DNA from: Solimonas flava DSM 18980
Lineage (GTDB): Bacteria > Pseudomonadota > Gammaproteobacteria > Nevskiales > Nevskiaceae
Assembly (NCBI RefSeq): GCF_000426685.1
Contig: NZ_AUFV01000008.1
Coordinates: 70,530 to 134,529 of the forward strand
Length of the DNA stretch: 64,000 bases
Direction of reading: 5' to 3'
In this document: positions 8,996 through 16,364 of the stretch, one piece after another
Numbering within the stretch: position 1 is the stretch's first letter
Layout of the letters: every line of letters begins with the position of its first letter
Position numbers and translations under genes: made by a program
The notes under the pieces: generated by a model
Database searches by the model: none
What the model was told of the DNA's origin: nothing
The model's input: the letters and a program-made list of their open reading frames with translations, nothing else

Positions 8996-9874
8996 TTACG
9001 GCAGCACCTCGAGCGTCGCCGTGTACGAAGCGCGGCGCGGGACCGGCGCCTCGCCGTCGTTCTTTTTCGCCTTCGGCGCCTTGGCGGCCGGCGGCGCATC
9101 CTCGCCCGCTTCGCCGCCCGGACCACCCATGCGGCCGCCGCCGATCGCGGCGTTGAGCCAGTACATGCCGGCCTGCGGCCAGGTGATCGCGAACGCGCCG
9201 TCGGCGCCGGTCGTCGCCGTGATCTCGTCCTGCTGATCGCGATAGCGCGTGCCGCCGGGCACCACGCTGACCTTGAGACCGGCGGCCGGCTGGCCGTCGA
9301 GCAGCAGCTTGAAGCTCGCGGTCTCGCCGGCGACCAGATCGTTCGGATGCGTGACCGGCACGAGTTCGAGACCGCTGCCGGTCGGCGCCAGCACCTCGCT
9401 GCTCGGCTTGCCGACCGTCACGAAGGTTTCGAGCCGGTTGTCGGCGAGCGTCACCTGCAGATCCCTGGCCTTGGCCGGCACTTCCTTCTTGAACGCTTCG
9501 GCGCTGCCGCGCCAGCGCTTGGTCTGCCCGCTGTCGTCCTTCCAGCTCGCGAACATGCCGCTGCTGGCGTTGACGATCTTGTAGGTGCCGACCTGCGGCA
9601 GCGGCACGTCGAAGGTGCTGCGATAGTGGCCGGTGGCGACGTTCTCCGGCGTCAGGCGGCTGCCGTCGGGGGCGATGATCGCCAGGCTGTCGAGGCGCAC
9701 CGGATTGTGGTCGAAGTAGAACAGGTCGTTCGACACGGCGGCGTCGACCGTCACGTAATGGCCAACCTCCGAAAGCACCGTCGACGACGGCAGGAACCAG
9801 GACTTGTGTGCCTGCGCCGACAGCGGCAGGCCGAGGGCGAGCAGCAGGCTCAACGGCTTGAGGAGAGATTTCAT
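8996..9874 (-). CDS. DUF4198 family periplasmic protein
   Basis: The 292-residue protein has a clear signal peptide (MKSLLKPLSLLLALGLPLSA, cleavage after AQA at about 22). Its mature protein starts HKSWFLPS, the AHxxW-type beginning typical of DUF4198, a family likened to periplasmic metal-handling proteins. A Gly/Pro/Ala/Lys-rich loop near residues 245-278 separates the last beta-rich parts. The start at 9874 was chosen for the signal peptide and a GGAG eight bases upstream. Function is not established; in this operon it may help bind or present metal, or assist the flavinylated neighbour. Confidence 0.8.
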   Translation of the reverse strand: MKSLLKPLSLLLALGLPLSAQAHKSWFLPSSTVLSEVGHYVTVDAAVSNDLFYFDHNPVRLDSLAIIAPDGSRLTPENVATGHYRSTFDVPLPQVGTYKIVNASSGMFASWKDDSGQTKRWRGSAEAFKKEVPAKARDLQVTLADNRLETFVTVGKPSSEVLAPTGSGLELVPVTHPNDLVAGETASFKLLLDGQPAAGLKVSVVPGGTRYRDQQDEITATTGADGAFAITWPQAGMYWLNAAIGGGRMGGPGGEAGEDAPPAAKAPKAKKNDGEAPVPRRASYTATLEVLP

Positions 9875-9924
9875 GCGTACGGCTCCGGTTCGACGGTTGG
9901 GCGTGACGTGGGGTCTTCGGGGTT

Positions 9925-10437
9925 TCAGGGCTTGAGCGCGAGCGTGACGCGGCCGAGCTCGGCCGAGCCCTGCGCGCTGAGCTGCTCGGCCTTGGCGATC
10001 GGCCACTGGAACGGGATCTTCAGCAGCTCGCGGCCGCCGACTTCGCGCGCCGCCTCGACCATCAGCTGATACTGGCCCGGCGCCAGTTCCGGCAGCGGCG
10101 CCTTGCCGGCGCTGAAGTGCAGCGTGTGCTCGCCGACCACGCGCGTCGCGCCGCTGACGCCGTCGACCGGCATCTGCAACTCGCGGCCGCTGCGCCGCCA
10201 CCACTGGCGCAGATCCTTGAGCCACTTGGTGCCCTCGCCGTCCTTCTTCTTCAGGTCGTACCAGACCGCAAGGTTGGCGGCGACGCGCTGGTCGGCGCCC
10301 TCGATCCAGACGGCGACGTAGGGACGGTGATACTCGGCGACGTCGAGCTGCGGAATCTGCAGCGTGACATCGAGTTCGGCGGCAGCGGCCGGCGCCGAGA
10401 CGGCGCCGCAGAGCAGGACGGACAGCGAAGTGCGCAT
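9925..10437 (-). CDS. DUF2271 family periplasmic protein with ApbE flavinylation motif
   Basis: The 170-residue protein has a signal peptide (cleavage near AAA-AEL, residue 20) and DUF2271-type sequence such as IPQLDVAEYHRPYVAVWIE and a Trp/Lys-rich KWLKDLRQWWRRSG segment. Residues 92-98 read DGVSGAT, which matches the Dxx(S/T)GAT acceptor motif recognised by ApbE in NqrC/RnfG-type proteins, so Thr98 is the predicted FMN attachment site. With apbE in the same operon, the protein is probably a periplasmic one- or two-electron carrier. The start at 10437 lies 11 bases after the PepSY gene. Confidence 0.83.
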   Translation of the reverse strand: MRTSLSVLLCGAVSAPAAAAELDVTLQIPQLDVAEYHRPYVAVWIEGADQRVAANLAVWYDLKKKDGEGTKWLKDLRQWWRRSGRELQMPVDGVSGATRVVGEHTLHFSAGKAPLPELAPGQYQLMVEAAREVGGRELLKIPFQWPIAKAEQLSAQGSAELGRVTLALKP

Positions 10438-10448
10438 GCGCAAGACCT

Positions 10449-11081
10449 TCAATGCAGGAACAGGAGAATGAACAGCAGCGGGATCAGCACGCCGAGCCCG
10501 ACCATCGGCCAAGTCGCCGGGCGGCGGCCGGCATGCAATTGCAGCAGGCACAGCCCGGTGACGCAGAACAGCACGCAGGCGACCGCGAACAGGTCGATGA
10601 ACCAGGTCCACATCGCGCCGGTGTTGCGCCCCTTGTGCAGGTCGTTGAGCCAGGCGATCCAGCCGCGGTCGGTGCGCTCGTACTGCCACGCGCCGTCCGG
10701 CAGCGTGATCGTCAGCCAGGCGTCTCCACCCGGCCGCGGCAGCGAGAGATACAGCTCGTCGGGCGACCATTCACCTTCTTCGGCGTGAACGCCCAGCTCG
10801 CGCGCCAGCCAGTCGCGCAGCGCCTCGGGCAACGGTGCCCGGCCGTCATGCGCGGCGGCGGCGAGTCCGGCGCGCAGATCATGCGGCAGCTGACCGTCAC
10901 GTTGCGTCACGATCGGTTTCGTCTTGATCTGCGCGGCGTGGTTCAGCGTGATGCCGGTGACCGCGAACAGCAGCATCGCGACCAGACAGATCGCCGAGCT
11001 GCACCAGTGCCACTGGTGCAGCGTCTTCAGCCACCAGGCACGGCGCTGCACGGCGGCCAGGGCGGGTTCGGCGGCGGTCAC
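10449..11081 (-). CDS. PepSY-associated transmembrane protein
   Basis: The 210-residue inner-membrane protein begins WWLKTLHQWHWCSSAICLVAML, a typical PepSY-TM start with His residues at the membrane edge. It has TM segments near residues 27-47, 158-178 and 188-209, with a periplasmic PepSY-like region in between (ITLNHAAQIKTKP, YERTDRGWIAWLNDLHKGRN). Such proteins are linked to ferric-siderophore reduction. Here it lies between exbD and the flavin-carrier gene, so a role as transmembrane electron conduit is likely but inferred. Confidence 0.85.
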   Translation of the reverse strand: MTAAEPALAAVQRRAWWLKTLHQWHWCSSAICLVAMLLFAVTGITLNHAAQIKTKPIVTQRDGQLPHDLRAGLAAAAHDGRAPLPEALRDWLARELGVHAEEGEWSPDELYLSLPRPGGDAWLTITLPDGAWQYERTDRGWIAWLNDLHKGRNTGAMWTWFIDLFAVACVLFCVTGLCLLQLHAGRRPATWPMVGLGVLIPLLFILLFLH

Positions 11082-11094
11082 GGGCGCTGCCGGC

Positions 11095-11526
11095 TCAAGG
11101 CGCCGCCGGCGCGGCCGACGGGTCGGTGACGAAACCGATCTTGCTCAGGCCCGCCTTGCCGGCCTCGCTCATCACGTCAGCGATCACTTCGTAGCGCGTG
11201 TTGCGATCGGCGTGCAGATGCAGCTCCGGCGTCGGCGACTTGGCGGCCGCGTCATGGAAGCGCTGCAGCATCGCGGTACGATCGATCGCCTCGCCGTTCC
11301 AGAACAGCTTGCCGTCGGCGTCGATCGCCAGCTGGACCACTTCGGCCTTGGTGACGTTCTGCTCGCTCGACGCCTTCGGCAGATCGATCTTCACCGCGTT
11401 CGTCAGCAGCGGCGCGGTGATGATGAAGATGACGAGCAGCACCAGCATGATGTCGACCAGCGGAATCACGTTGATCTCCGCCATCGGCGCGGCACTACGG
11501 TTGCCGCTGAAGCTTCCGAACGCCAT
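11095..11526 (-). CDS. exbD: Biopolymer transport protein ExbD
   Basis: ExbD forms the TonB-energising proton channel with ExbB. The 143-residue protein has the usual short cytoplasmic start, a single TM segment INVIPLVDIMLVLLVIFII with the essential Asp at residue 25, and a periplasmic domain ending in the conserved RYEVIADVMSEAGKAGLSKIGFVT pattern. It starts three bases after exbB and is part of the tonB-exbB-exbD block of the iron operon. Confidence 0.95.
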   Translation of the reverse strand: MAFGSFSGNRSAAPMAEINVIPLVDIMLVLLVIFIITAPLLTNAVKIDLPKASSEQNVTKAEVVQLAIDADGKLFWNGEAIDRTAMLQRFHDAAAKSPTPELHLHADRNTRYEVIADVMSEAGKAGLSKIGFVTDPSAAPAAP

Positions 11527-11529
11527 CGC

Positions 11530-12267
11530 TTACGTCCTCGCGGCGCTCTTCAGCGGCGTGATGTGCCCCGCGGCCTGCGGCTCGATCTTGGCGCCGGTGG
11601 CGAGGAAGGTGAACAGGTCGTGCGCGAAGGCGTCGAGCTGCGCCAGCGTCACGCGGTTGGCGCGCACGATGAAGTTGTAGCCGAGCACCGCCGGGATCGC
11701 GACGGCCAGACCGATCGCGGTCATGATCAGCGCTTCGCCGACCGGGCCGGCGACTTTGTCGAGCGTGCCGGCGCCGGACAGGCCGATCGCCATCAGCGCG
11801 TGGTAGATGCCCCAGACCGTGCCGAACAGGCCCAGGAACGGCGCCGTCGAACCGACCGACGCCAGGATCGTCAGGCCGGATTCCATCTTCGCAGTCTCCT
11901 CGTCGATGGTCTTGCGCAGCGTGCGCGTGACGAAGTCGCTGGAGCTGCCGGCCTCGTTGAGCCGGTTGACACCGTGCCGTTCGTGATGACGGCTCGCAGC
12001 GATGCCGTGATAGGCCAGATGCGAGAACGGCTCGTCCGGATGCTCGTGTTCGAGATGCACCGCGACCTTGTCGAGCGAAGGCGCGTTCCAGAAGAAATCG
12101 AGGAAGCGCTCGCTGCGCCGCCGCGTGCGCGCGTTGGCGATCGCCTTGGTGATGATCAGGTACCAGCTCGTGATCGACGCGAGCAGCATGATGACGAGAA
12201 TGGTCTTGGCGACGATGTCGGCCTGACCGAGGAAGTGGCCGAAGCCGAGACCCTGCGTTGCGTCCAT
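11530..12267 (-). CDS. exbB: Biopolymer transport protein ExbB
   Basis: This is the MotA/TolQ/ExbB-family proton-channel protein that powers TonB. The 245-residue product has one TM segment at about 19-38 and two later ones in the conserved block containing SGLTILASVGSTAPFLGLFG, TVWGIYHALM and GEALIMTAIGLAVAIPAV. The ATG at 12267 (MDATQGLGFGHFLGQAD) lies one base after the tonB stop; upstream in-frame starts would lie inside tonB and are unlike the family. Confidence 0.95.
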   Translation of the reverse strand: MDATQGLGFGHFLGQADIVAKTILVIMLLASITSWYLIITKAIANARTRRRSERFLDFFWNAPSLDKVAVHLEHEHPDEPFSHLAYHGIAASRHHERHGVNRLNEAGSSSDFVTRTLRKTIDEETAKMESGLTILASVGSTAPFLGLFGTVWGIYHALMAIGLSGAGTLDKVAGPVGEALIMTAIGLAVAIPAVLGYNFIVRANRVTLAQLDAFAHDLFTFLATGAKIEPQAAGHITPLKSAART

Positions 12268-12268
12268 A

Positions 12269-12967
12269 TCAGTGCTTCTTGCTGAGTTCGAATGTGACGG
12301 GAACCTTGACCCAGGCCGACACCGGCCGGCCGGCCTGCTTGGCCGGCACGAAACGCCAGCGCCTGCGCACGACGTCGGCCGCGGCTTCGTCGAGCCGCGC
12401 GTAGCCGCTGCTCTTGTCGACCGTAACCTTGTCGGCACGGCCGTCGGCATTCACCAGCACGAGCAGCAGCACGGTGCCCTGCTCGCGCAGGCGGATCGAC
12501 GTCGACGGATAACTCGGCCCCGGATTGTTCAGATAAGCCGCGACGAAATCCGGCGGCACCACTTCGGGTGCCGCTTGCGCGGCGGCGGCCGGTGGTGCGG
12601 GCGGCGACGGCGGCGCTTCGTCGAGCGGCTCGGCGTCGGCCGGCGCCTCGTCGAGCGGCGGCGCCTGCAACGGCGACGGCGTCGGCTTGGGCGTCGCGAC
12701 CATCTTCGGCTGCGGCTTGGGCGGCACCGGCTTGGGCGGCGGCGGAGTCGGCGCCGCCGGCGGCGGCGTCTCCTGGATGAAGCTCACCATCAGCGCCTGC
12801 GGCGACGGCGGCGGCGGCACCGGCGCGTCGCGCACGGCGAACAGCGCGGCGACGGCGGCGCCGTGCAGGACCGCGATCAGCGCCAGAACCGCCAGCCGGC
12901 GCGGCTGCCAGCGCCGACGAGGGCGCCAGGAGAGCGGCGGCAGGGTCGCAGTCGCGGTCGCGGCCAT
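12269..12967 (-). CDS. tonB: Energy transducer TonB
   Basis: The 232-residue TonB couples the inner-membrane proton gradient to outer-membrane receptors. A basic cytoplasmic start is followed by a TM segment (about 24-45, with the conserved His35). Next comes a long Pro-rich periplasm-spanning region with PKPVPPKPQPK repeats, and a C-terminal TonB domain (about 150-232) with YPSTSIRLREQGTVLLLVLV. It is two bases from the hydroxylase gene and one base from exbB, so the receptor has its own energising complex. Confidence 0.95.
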   Translation of the reverse strand: MAATATATLPPLSWRPRRRWQPRRLAVLALIAVLHGAAVAALFAVRDAPVPPPPSPQALMVSFIQETPPPAAPTPPPPKPVPPKPQPKMVATPKPTPSPLQAPPLDEAPADAEPLDEAPPSPPAPPAAAAQAAPEVVPPDFVAAYLNNPGPSYPSTSIRLREQGTVLLLVLVNADGRADKVTVDKSSGYARLDEAAADVVRRRWRFVPAKQAGRPVSAWVKVPVTFELSKKH

Positions 12968-12969
12968 GC

Positions 12970-13650
12970 TCAGACCTCGGCCCAGCGCCGCAGCAGATTG
13001 TGGTAGACGCCGGTCAGCTGCAGTACCGAAGGATGATCCGGCGCCTCGCCGGCAAGGCGCTGGATCGCCTGATCAAGCTCGAACAGCAAGGTGCGCTCGC
13101 CGTCGTCGCGCACCATGCTCTGGATCCAGAAGAACGATGCGAGACGCGCGCCGCGCGTCACCGCGGTGACGCGGTGCAGGCTGCTCGACGGATACAGCAC
13201 CAGGTGCCCGGCCGGCAGCTTGACGCTGTGCGCGCCGTAGGTGTCCTCGACGATGAGCTCGCCGCCGTCGTACTCGTCCGGCGCAGCGAGAAACAGCGTC
13301 GCGGAAAGATCGGTCCGCACGCGCAGTCCGCTGTTGCGATGCTGGCGCACGGCGTTGTCGACGTGCAGGCCGAAAGTCTGGCCGACGCCGTAGCGGTTGA
13401 ACAGCGGCGGATACACGTGCTGCGGCAGGGCCCCGGCGATGAAGCGCGGGTCGCGCGACAGCGCCTGCAGGATCATCGCGCCCATCTCGCGGGCGGCCGG
13501 ATGCTCCTCGGGAATCTGCTGATTGACCTTGGCGCGCGCCGACTGATGGCCGGACGTGACATTGCCATCGACCCACTCGGCCGTGTCGAGCAACTGGCGG
13601 CAGCGCGCCACTTGTTCAGGCGTCAGGACATCGGGAATGCGCAGCAGCAT
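12970..13650 (-). CDS. PKHD-type Fe(II)/2-oxoglutarate hydroxylase, PiuC/YbiX family
   Basis: The 226-residue protein matches the length and pattern of E. coli YbiX and Pseudomonas PiuC, Fe(II)- and 2-oxoglutarate-dependent dioxygenases found beside catecholate receptors. Iron ligands are visible as H96-x-D98 (FGLHVDNA) and H159 (SSLHRVT), with an Arg at 169 for 2-oxoglutarate. The start [18 protein letters not shown] at 13650 is preferred to an upstream ATG because it gives the standard N terminus. It lies just downstream of the receptor, separated by a perfect hairpin. The natural substrate is not established. Confidence 0.92.
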   Translation of the reverse strand: MLLRIPDVLTPEQVARCRQLLDTAEWVDGNVTSGHQSARAKVNQQIPEEHPAAREMGAMILQALSRDPRFIAGALPQHVYPPLFNRYGVGQTFGLHVDNAVRQHRNSGLRVRTDLSATLFLAAPDEYDGGELIVEDTYGAHSVKLPAGHLVLYPSSSLHRVTAVTRGARLASFFWIQSMVRDDGERTLLFELDQAIQRLAGEAPDHPSVLQLTGVYHNLLRRWAEV

Positions 13651-13669
13651 GGAATTTTCTTTTGTGGCG

Positions 13670-13697
13670 GATCCCGCCCGGCGCGCCGGGCGGGATC
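13670..13697. other. Perfect 12-bp inverted repeat between receptor and piuC-like gene
   Basis: GATCCCGCCCGG and its exact complement are separated by CGCG. No T-run follows on either strand, so it is not a classical intrinsic terminator. Inside the operon, right after the receptor stop, it could stabilise the receptor mRNA 3' end or attenuate downstream expression. Confidence 0.8.
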
Positions 13698-13713
13698 TTG
13701 CCAGCGACAAGCC

Positions 13714-15963
13714 TCAGAAGCTCATGTTGACGGACAACAGGTACTGCCGGCCCGGGCCCAGCGCCGCGTAGTGGTTCGCGTAGGCTTTCGTGTAGTAGAC
13801 CTCATCGGTGAGGTTCTGCACGTTGAGCTGCACGGAGACGCCGGGGTTGATCTGATACGAAGCGTTTGCGTCGAAGCGCCAGTAGTCCGGGACGAAGCGA
13901 ACCTTGGCCGGCGTCGAGGTGGTCGTCGTTCCCCAGGAGCCGTAGACCTTGTCGACGTAGTACGCGCCGCCGCCGATTTTGAGCTTCGGCAGCAGTTCGT
14001 AGGTCGTGAACAGGCTGAAGCTGTTCTCCGGCGTGTTCGGCAATTCCTTGCCGACGCCGAGGCTGTTGTAGGCACCCTTCACCAGCTCGCTGTCGAGGTA
14101 GGAATAGCCGCCGAACACCTGCCAGGCGTCGGTGATGTTACCGGTGAAGCTGAGCTCGGCGCCGCGCACGCGCGTCTTGCCGACCTTCTCGTACACGCCC
14201 GCATCGACGAGCAGGTAAGCATCCTTGCGCTCGGTATCGAACAGCGCCAGCGTCAGCAGCAGGCGGTCGTCGAAGAACTCCCACTTGGTGCCGATTTCGA
14301 CCGTCGCCGAACGTTCCGGATCCCAATCGAGGTTGGTCGACGAAACCGCATCCTCGTCGGCCGAGCCGAGCGGTGCCGGCGTGGTCGCCGTCGCGTACGA
14401 AACGTAGACGCTGCCGGACTCGACCGGCTTGTAGACGACGCCGGCCTGGTAGTTGATGAAGTCGTCTTCCTGCGAGGCCGAGATCGCCGTCATCGTATCG
14501 CCGTAGTCGGTCGTGCCGGCGCTGCGCTTGGCCTGCGTGTCGTAGCTGTCCCAGCGCAGGCCCAGATTGAGCTGCCACTGCTCGGACAACGCCAGCGTAT
14601 CGAAGGCGTAGACGCCGATGCTCGTCGTTTCATACTGGGTCGGCGTGTGATTGCGCATCACCTTGCCGCCCCAGGCGTCATCCGGATTCGGGTGATAAAG
14701 ATCCGTGCACTCGAATGCGGTTTCGTAAGCATCCGTGCAGGTCGTCGCCGCAACCTTGGTGCCGTCGGCGCGCACGACGGTGTAGCCGTCCTGCTCGCGC
14801 TTTTCACGGCTGAACTCGGCGCCGACGTTGAAACGATGCTCGATGAAGGCCGTCTCGAACTTACCGCTCAGGTCGGTGGTATTGGCCAGCGTATCGGTCT
14901 GCGCCCAGCGATTCTTGGTCGCGCGATAGACGAGGCCGTTCGGCACGTTGTTACGGCTGTCATCCGGATTGGTGACGACGTAATCGTTCAGCGAGCGGCC
15001 GAGGCGCGTGGTGTTGCGCAGCGTCATGCCGCCGTCGAGATCGCGCTCGACCTTGACGGTGCCGATGTCGGCGTCGCTATTGCGGAAGTCGCGGTCGGCG
15101 AGACCGTAGAAATTCTCGCTGTCGACACCCTTGGTTTCGGTCACCGGCTGACCGGTCGCCGGATCGTACGGAATGCTGTAGTCCGGCATGCCGTCATCGG
15201 TGAGGTGGTAGTAGTCGAGCAGCACGCGCGTCGGCGTACCAAGGCCGAAGGCCAGCGCGCCGGCGACGCCCCACTTGTCGTAATCGACGGCGTCGTCGCG
15301 GCCCGGCACCTTGCCGCTGTTGCCCATGACGTTGAGGCGCAGCGCGGTCGAATCGCCGAGCTTCCAGTTCTTGTCGACGGTGCCGCGGATCGTGCTCGAA
15401 GTGCCGAGCATCAGCGTGGCGTTGGCGAAGTCCTCGGCACGGGCCTGCTTGGTGACGAGATTGACGCTGCCGCCACCCGAAGCGCGGCCGCCATAAGCCG
15501 AATCGGCGCCCTTGATGACCTCGACCGAATCGAGCGCGAACACGTCGCGCGTCTGCGTGCCGATGTCGCGCACGCCGTCGACGTACATGTCGGCCGACGA
15601 ATTCAGGCCGCGGATCACCGGACGGTCGGAAATCGCCTGGCCACCCTCGCCGGCGAGGAAGGTGATGCCGGGCACCGTGCGCAGCGCGTCCTGCAGCGAG
15701 GTCGCGGCGTTGTCCTGCAACAGCTGGGAAGGAATCACCGTCACCGACTTCGGCGTGTCGCGCAGCGGCGCCGTGAACTTCGGCGACGAGGCCTCGTCGG
15801 TCTTGTATTCGGCAGGCGCTTCGGCCTGGACTTTCACCTCGCGCAGCTGCGTCGCCTTTTCGGCCGGCGGCTCCGCGGCCGGCGCGCTCGCCGTCTGGGC
15901 GGCGGCGGGCCAGGCATGGGCCGCGAACACGGCGGCGGCGATGGGACTCAAGCGGAACTTCAT
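13714..15963 (-). CDS. TonB-dependent catecholate siderophore receptor (Fiu/PiuA-like)
   Basis: This 749-residue outer-membrane receptor probably imports ferric catecholate siderophores. It has a signal peptide (about 1-22), a TonB-box-like region before residue 50, a plug with SVTVIPSQLLQDNAATSLQD, RGLNSSADMYVDGVRDIGTQ and GADSAYGGRASGGGSVNLVT, then a beta-barrel ending YLLSVNMSF with the terminal Phe of barrel proteins. The plug wording is that of the TonB-siderophore subfamily. PiuC-like hydroxylase and TonB-ExbBD genes follow directly. A Fur-box promoter lies 127 bases upstream. Confidence 0.93.
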   Translation of the reverse strand: MKFRLSPIAAAVFAAHAWPAAAQTASAPAAEPPAEKATQLREVKVQAEAPAEYKTDEASSPKFTAPLRDTPKSVTVIPSQLLQDNAATSLQDALRTVPGITFLAGEGGQAISDRPVIRGLNSSADMYVDGVRDIGTQTRDVFALDSVEVIKGADSAYGGRASGGGSVNLVTKQARAEDFANATLMLGTSSTIRGTVDKNWKLGDSTALRLNVMGNSGKVPGRDDAVDYDKWGVAGALAFGLGTPTRVLLDYYHLTDDGMPDYSIPYDPATGQPVTETKGVDSENFYGLADRDFRNSDADIGTVKVERDLDGGMTLRNTTRLGRSLNDYVVTNPDDSRNNVPNGLVYRATKNRWAQTDTLANTTDLSGKFETAFIEHRFNVGAEFSREKREQDGYTVVRADGTKVAATTCTDAYETAFECTDLYHPNPDDAWGGKVMRNHTPTQYETTSIGVYAFDTLALSEQWQLNLGLRWDSYDTQAKRSAGTTDYGDTMTAISASQEDDFINYQAGVVYKPVESGSVYVSYATATTPAPLGSADEDAVSSTNLDWDPERSATVEIGTKWEFFDDRLLLTLALFDTERKDAYLLVDAGVYEKVGKTRVRGAELSFTGNITDAWQVFGGYSYLDSELVKGAYNSLGVGKELPNTPENSFSLFTTYELLPKLKIGGGAYYVDKVYGSWGTTTTSTPAKVRFVPDYWRFDANASYQINPGVSVQLNVQNLTDEVYYTKAYANHYAALGPGRQYLLSVNMSF

Positions 15964-16081
15964 TGCGTCTGTTCTCCCTGAAACTGGTCTCGAGCAAAGC
16001 GGCTTGCGCCGCGTGTCGTCTCCGCACGCGTCCACCTGGCGTGCGCGTGGGTCTGGACGGACAACTACTGGAGACAATGCG

Positions 16082-16110
16082 ATTCTATCTGAGAATCATT
16101 TTCAACAGAA
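16082..16110 (-). promoter_or_regulatory. Fur-box promoter of the iron operon
   Basis: TGAGAATCATTTTCA (16090-16104) matches the 7-1-7 Fur consensus at 12 of 14 non-central positions. On the minus strand it fills the 17-base spacer between a possible -35 TTCTGT (16110-16105) and -10 TAGAAT (16087-16082), so Fur binding would block RNA polymerase. Confidence 0.8.
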
Positions 16111-16121
16111 GTCCTGTTGAA
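16101..16121. other. 8-bp inverted repeat upstream of the Fur box
   Basis: TTCAACAG and CTGTTGAA are exact complements around a five-base loop. The site partly overlaps the Fur box and -35. It could be an operator for a second regulator; no specific protein is recognised. Confidence 0.5.
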
Positions 16122-16230
16122 TCTTTTTGCAGAAAGAATTTCGCGTCAGGCAACAGGAGAACGGGCGCGAAACGTCGGCCGCCGATCGCTGGGCGACGGG
16201 CAGCGAGCAACGAACAGCAGGCAACGGGCG

Positions 16231-16300
16231 GCGGCCAGCGGCCAGCGGCCAGCGGCCAGCGGCCAGCGGCCAGCGGCCAGCGGCCAGCGGCCAGCGGCCA
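16231..16300. repeat. Heptanucleotide tandem array (GCGGCCA)10
   Basis: Ten perfect head-to-tail copies of GCGGCCA lie in non-coding DNA, with degenerate CAGCGAGCAACG-like sequence before them. The array is a mini-satellite likely to vary in length by slippage. Confidence 0.97.
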
Positions 16301-16364
16301 GCGAGACTGGCACAAGCGACGGGGGACGCAACCGGGCTTCGGCCCGGCCGGTCATGGCAAGCGG

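Larger units (their letters stand above)
15964..16364. other. Intergenic region between receptor and M23 peptidase
   Basis: This 401-base stretch carries no convincing gene. It holds the 5' leader and Fur-boxed promoter of the receptor (to about 16110), an 8-bp inverted repeat, and a heptanucleotide tandem array preceded by degenerate related sequence from about 16185. No intrinsic terminator for the M23 gene, which ends at 16365, is obvious. Confidence 0.7.

Noticed and set aside
12272-13006. Arg/Gly-rich open frame opposite tonB
   Set aside because: It is the antisense of the Pro-rich TonB spacer.
16231-16300. CRISPR array
   Set aside because: Units are seven bases with no spacers and no cas genes nearby.
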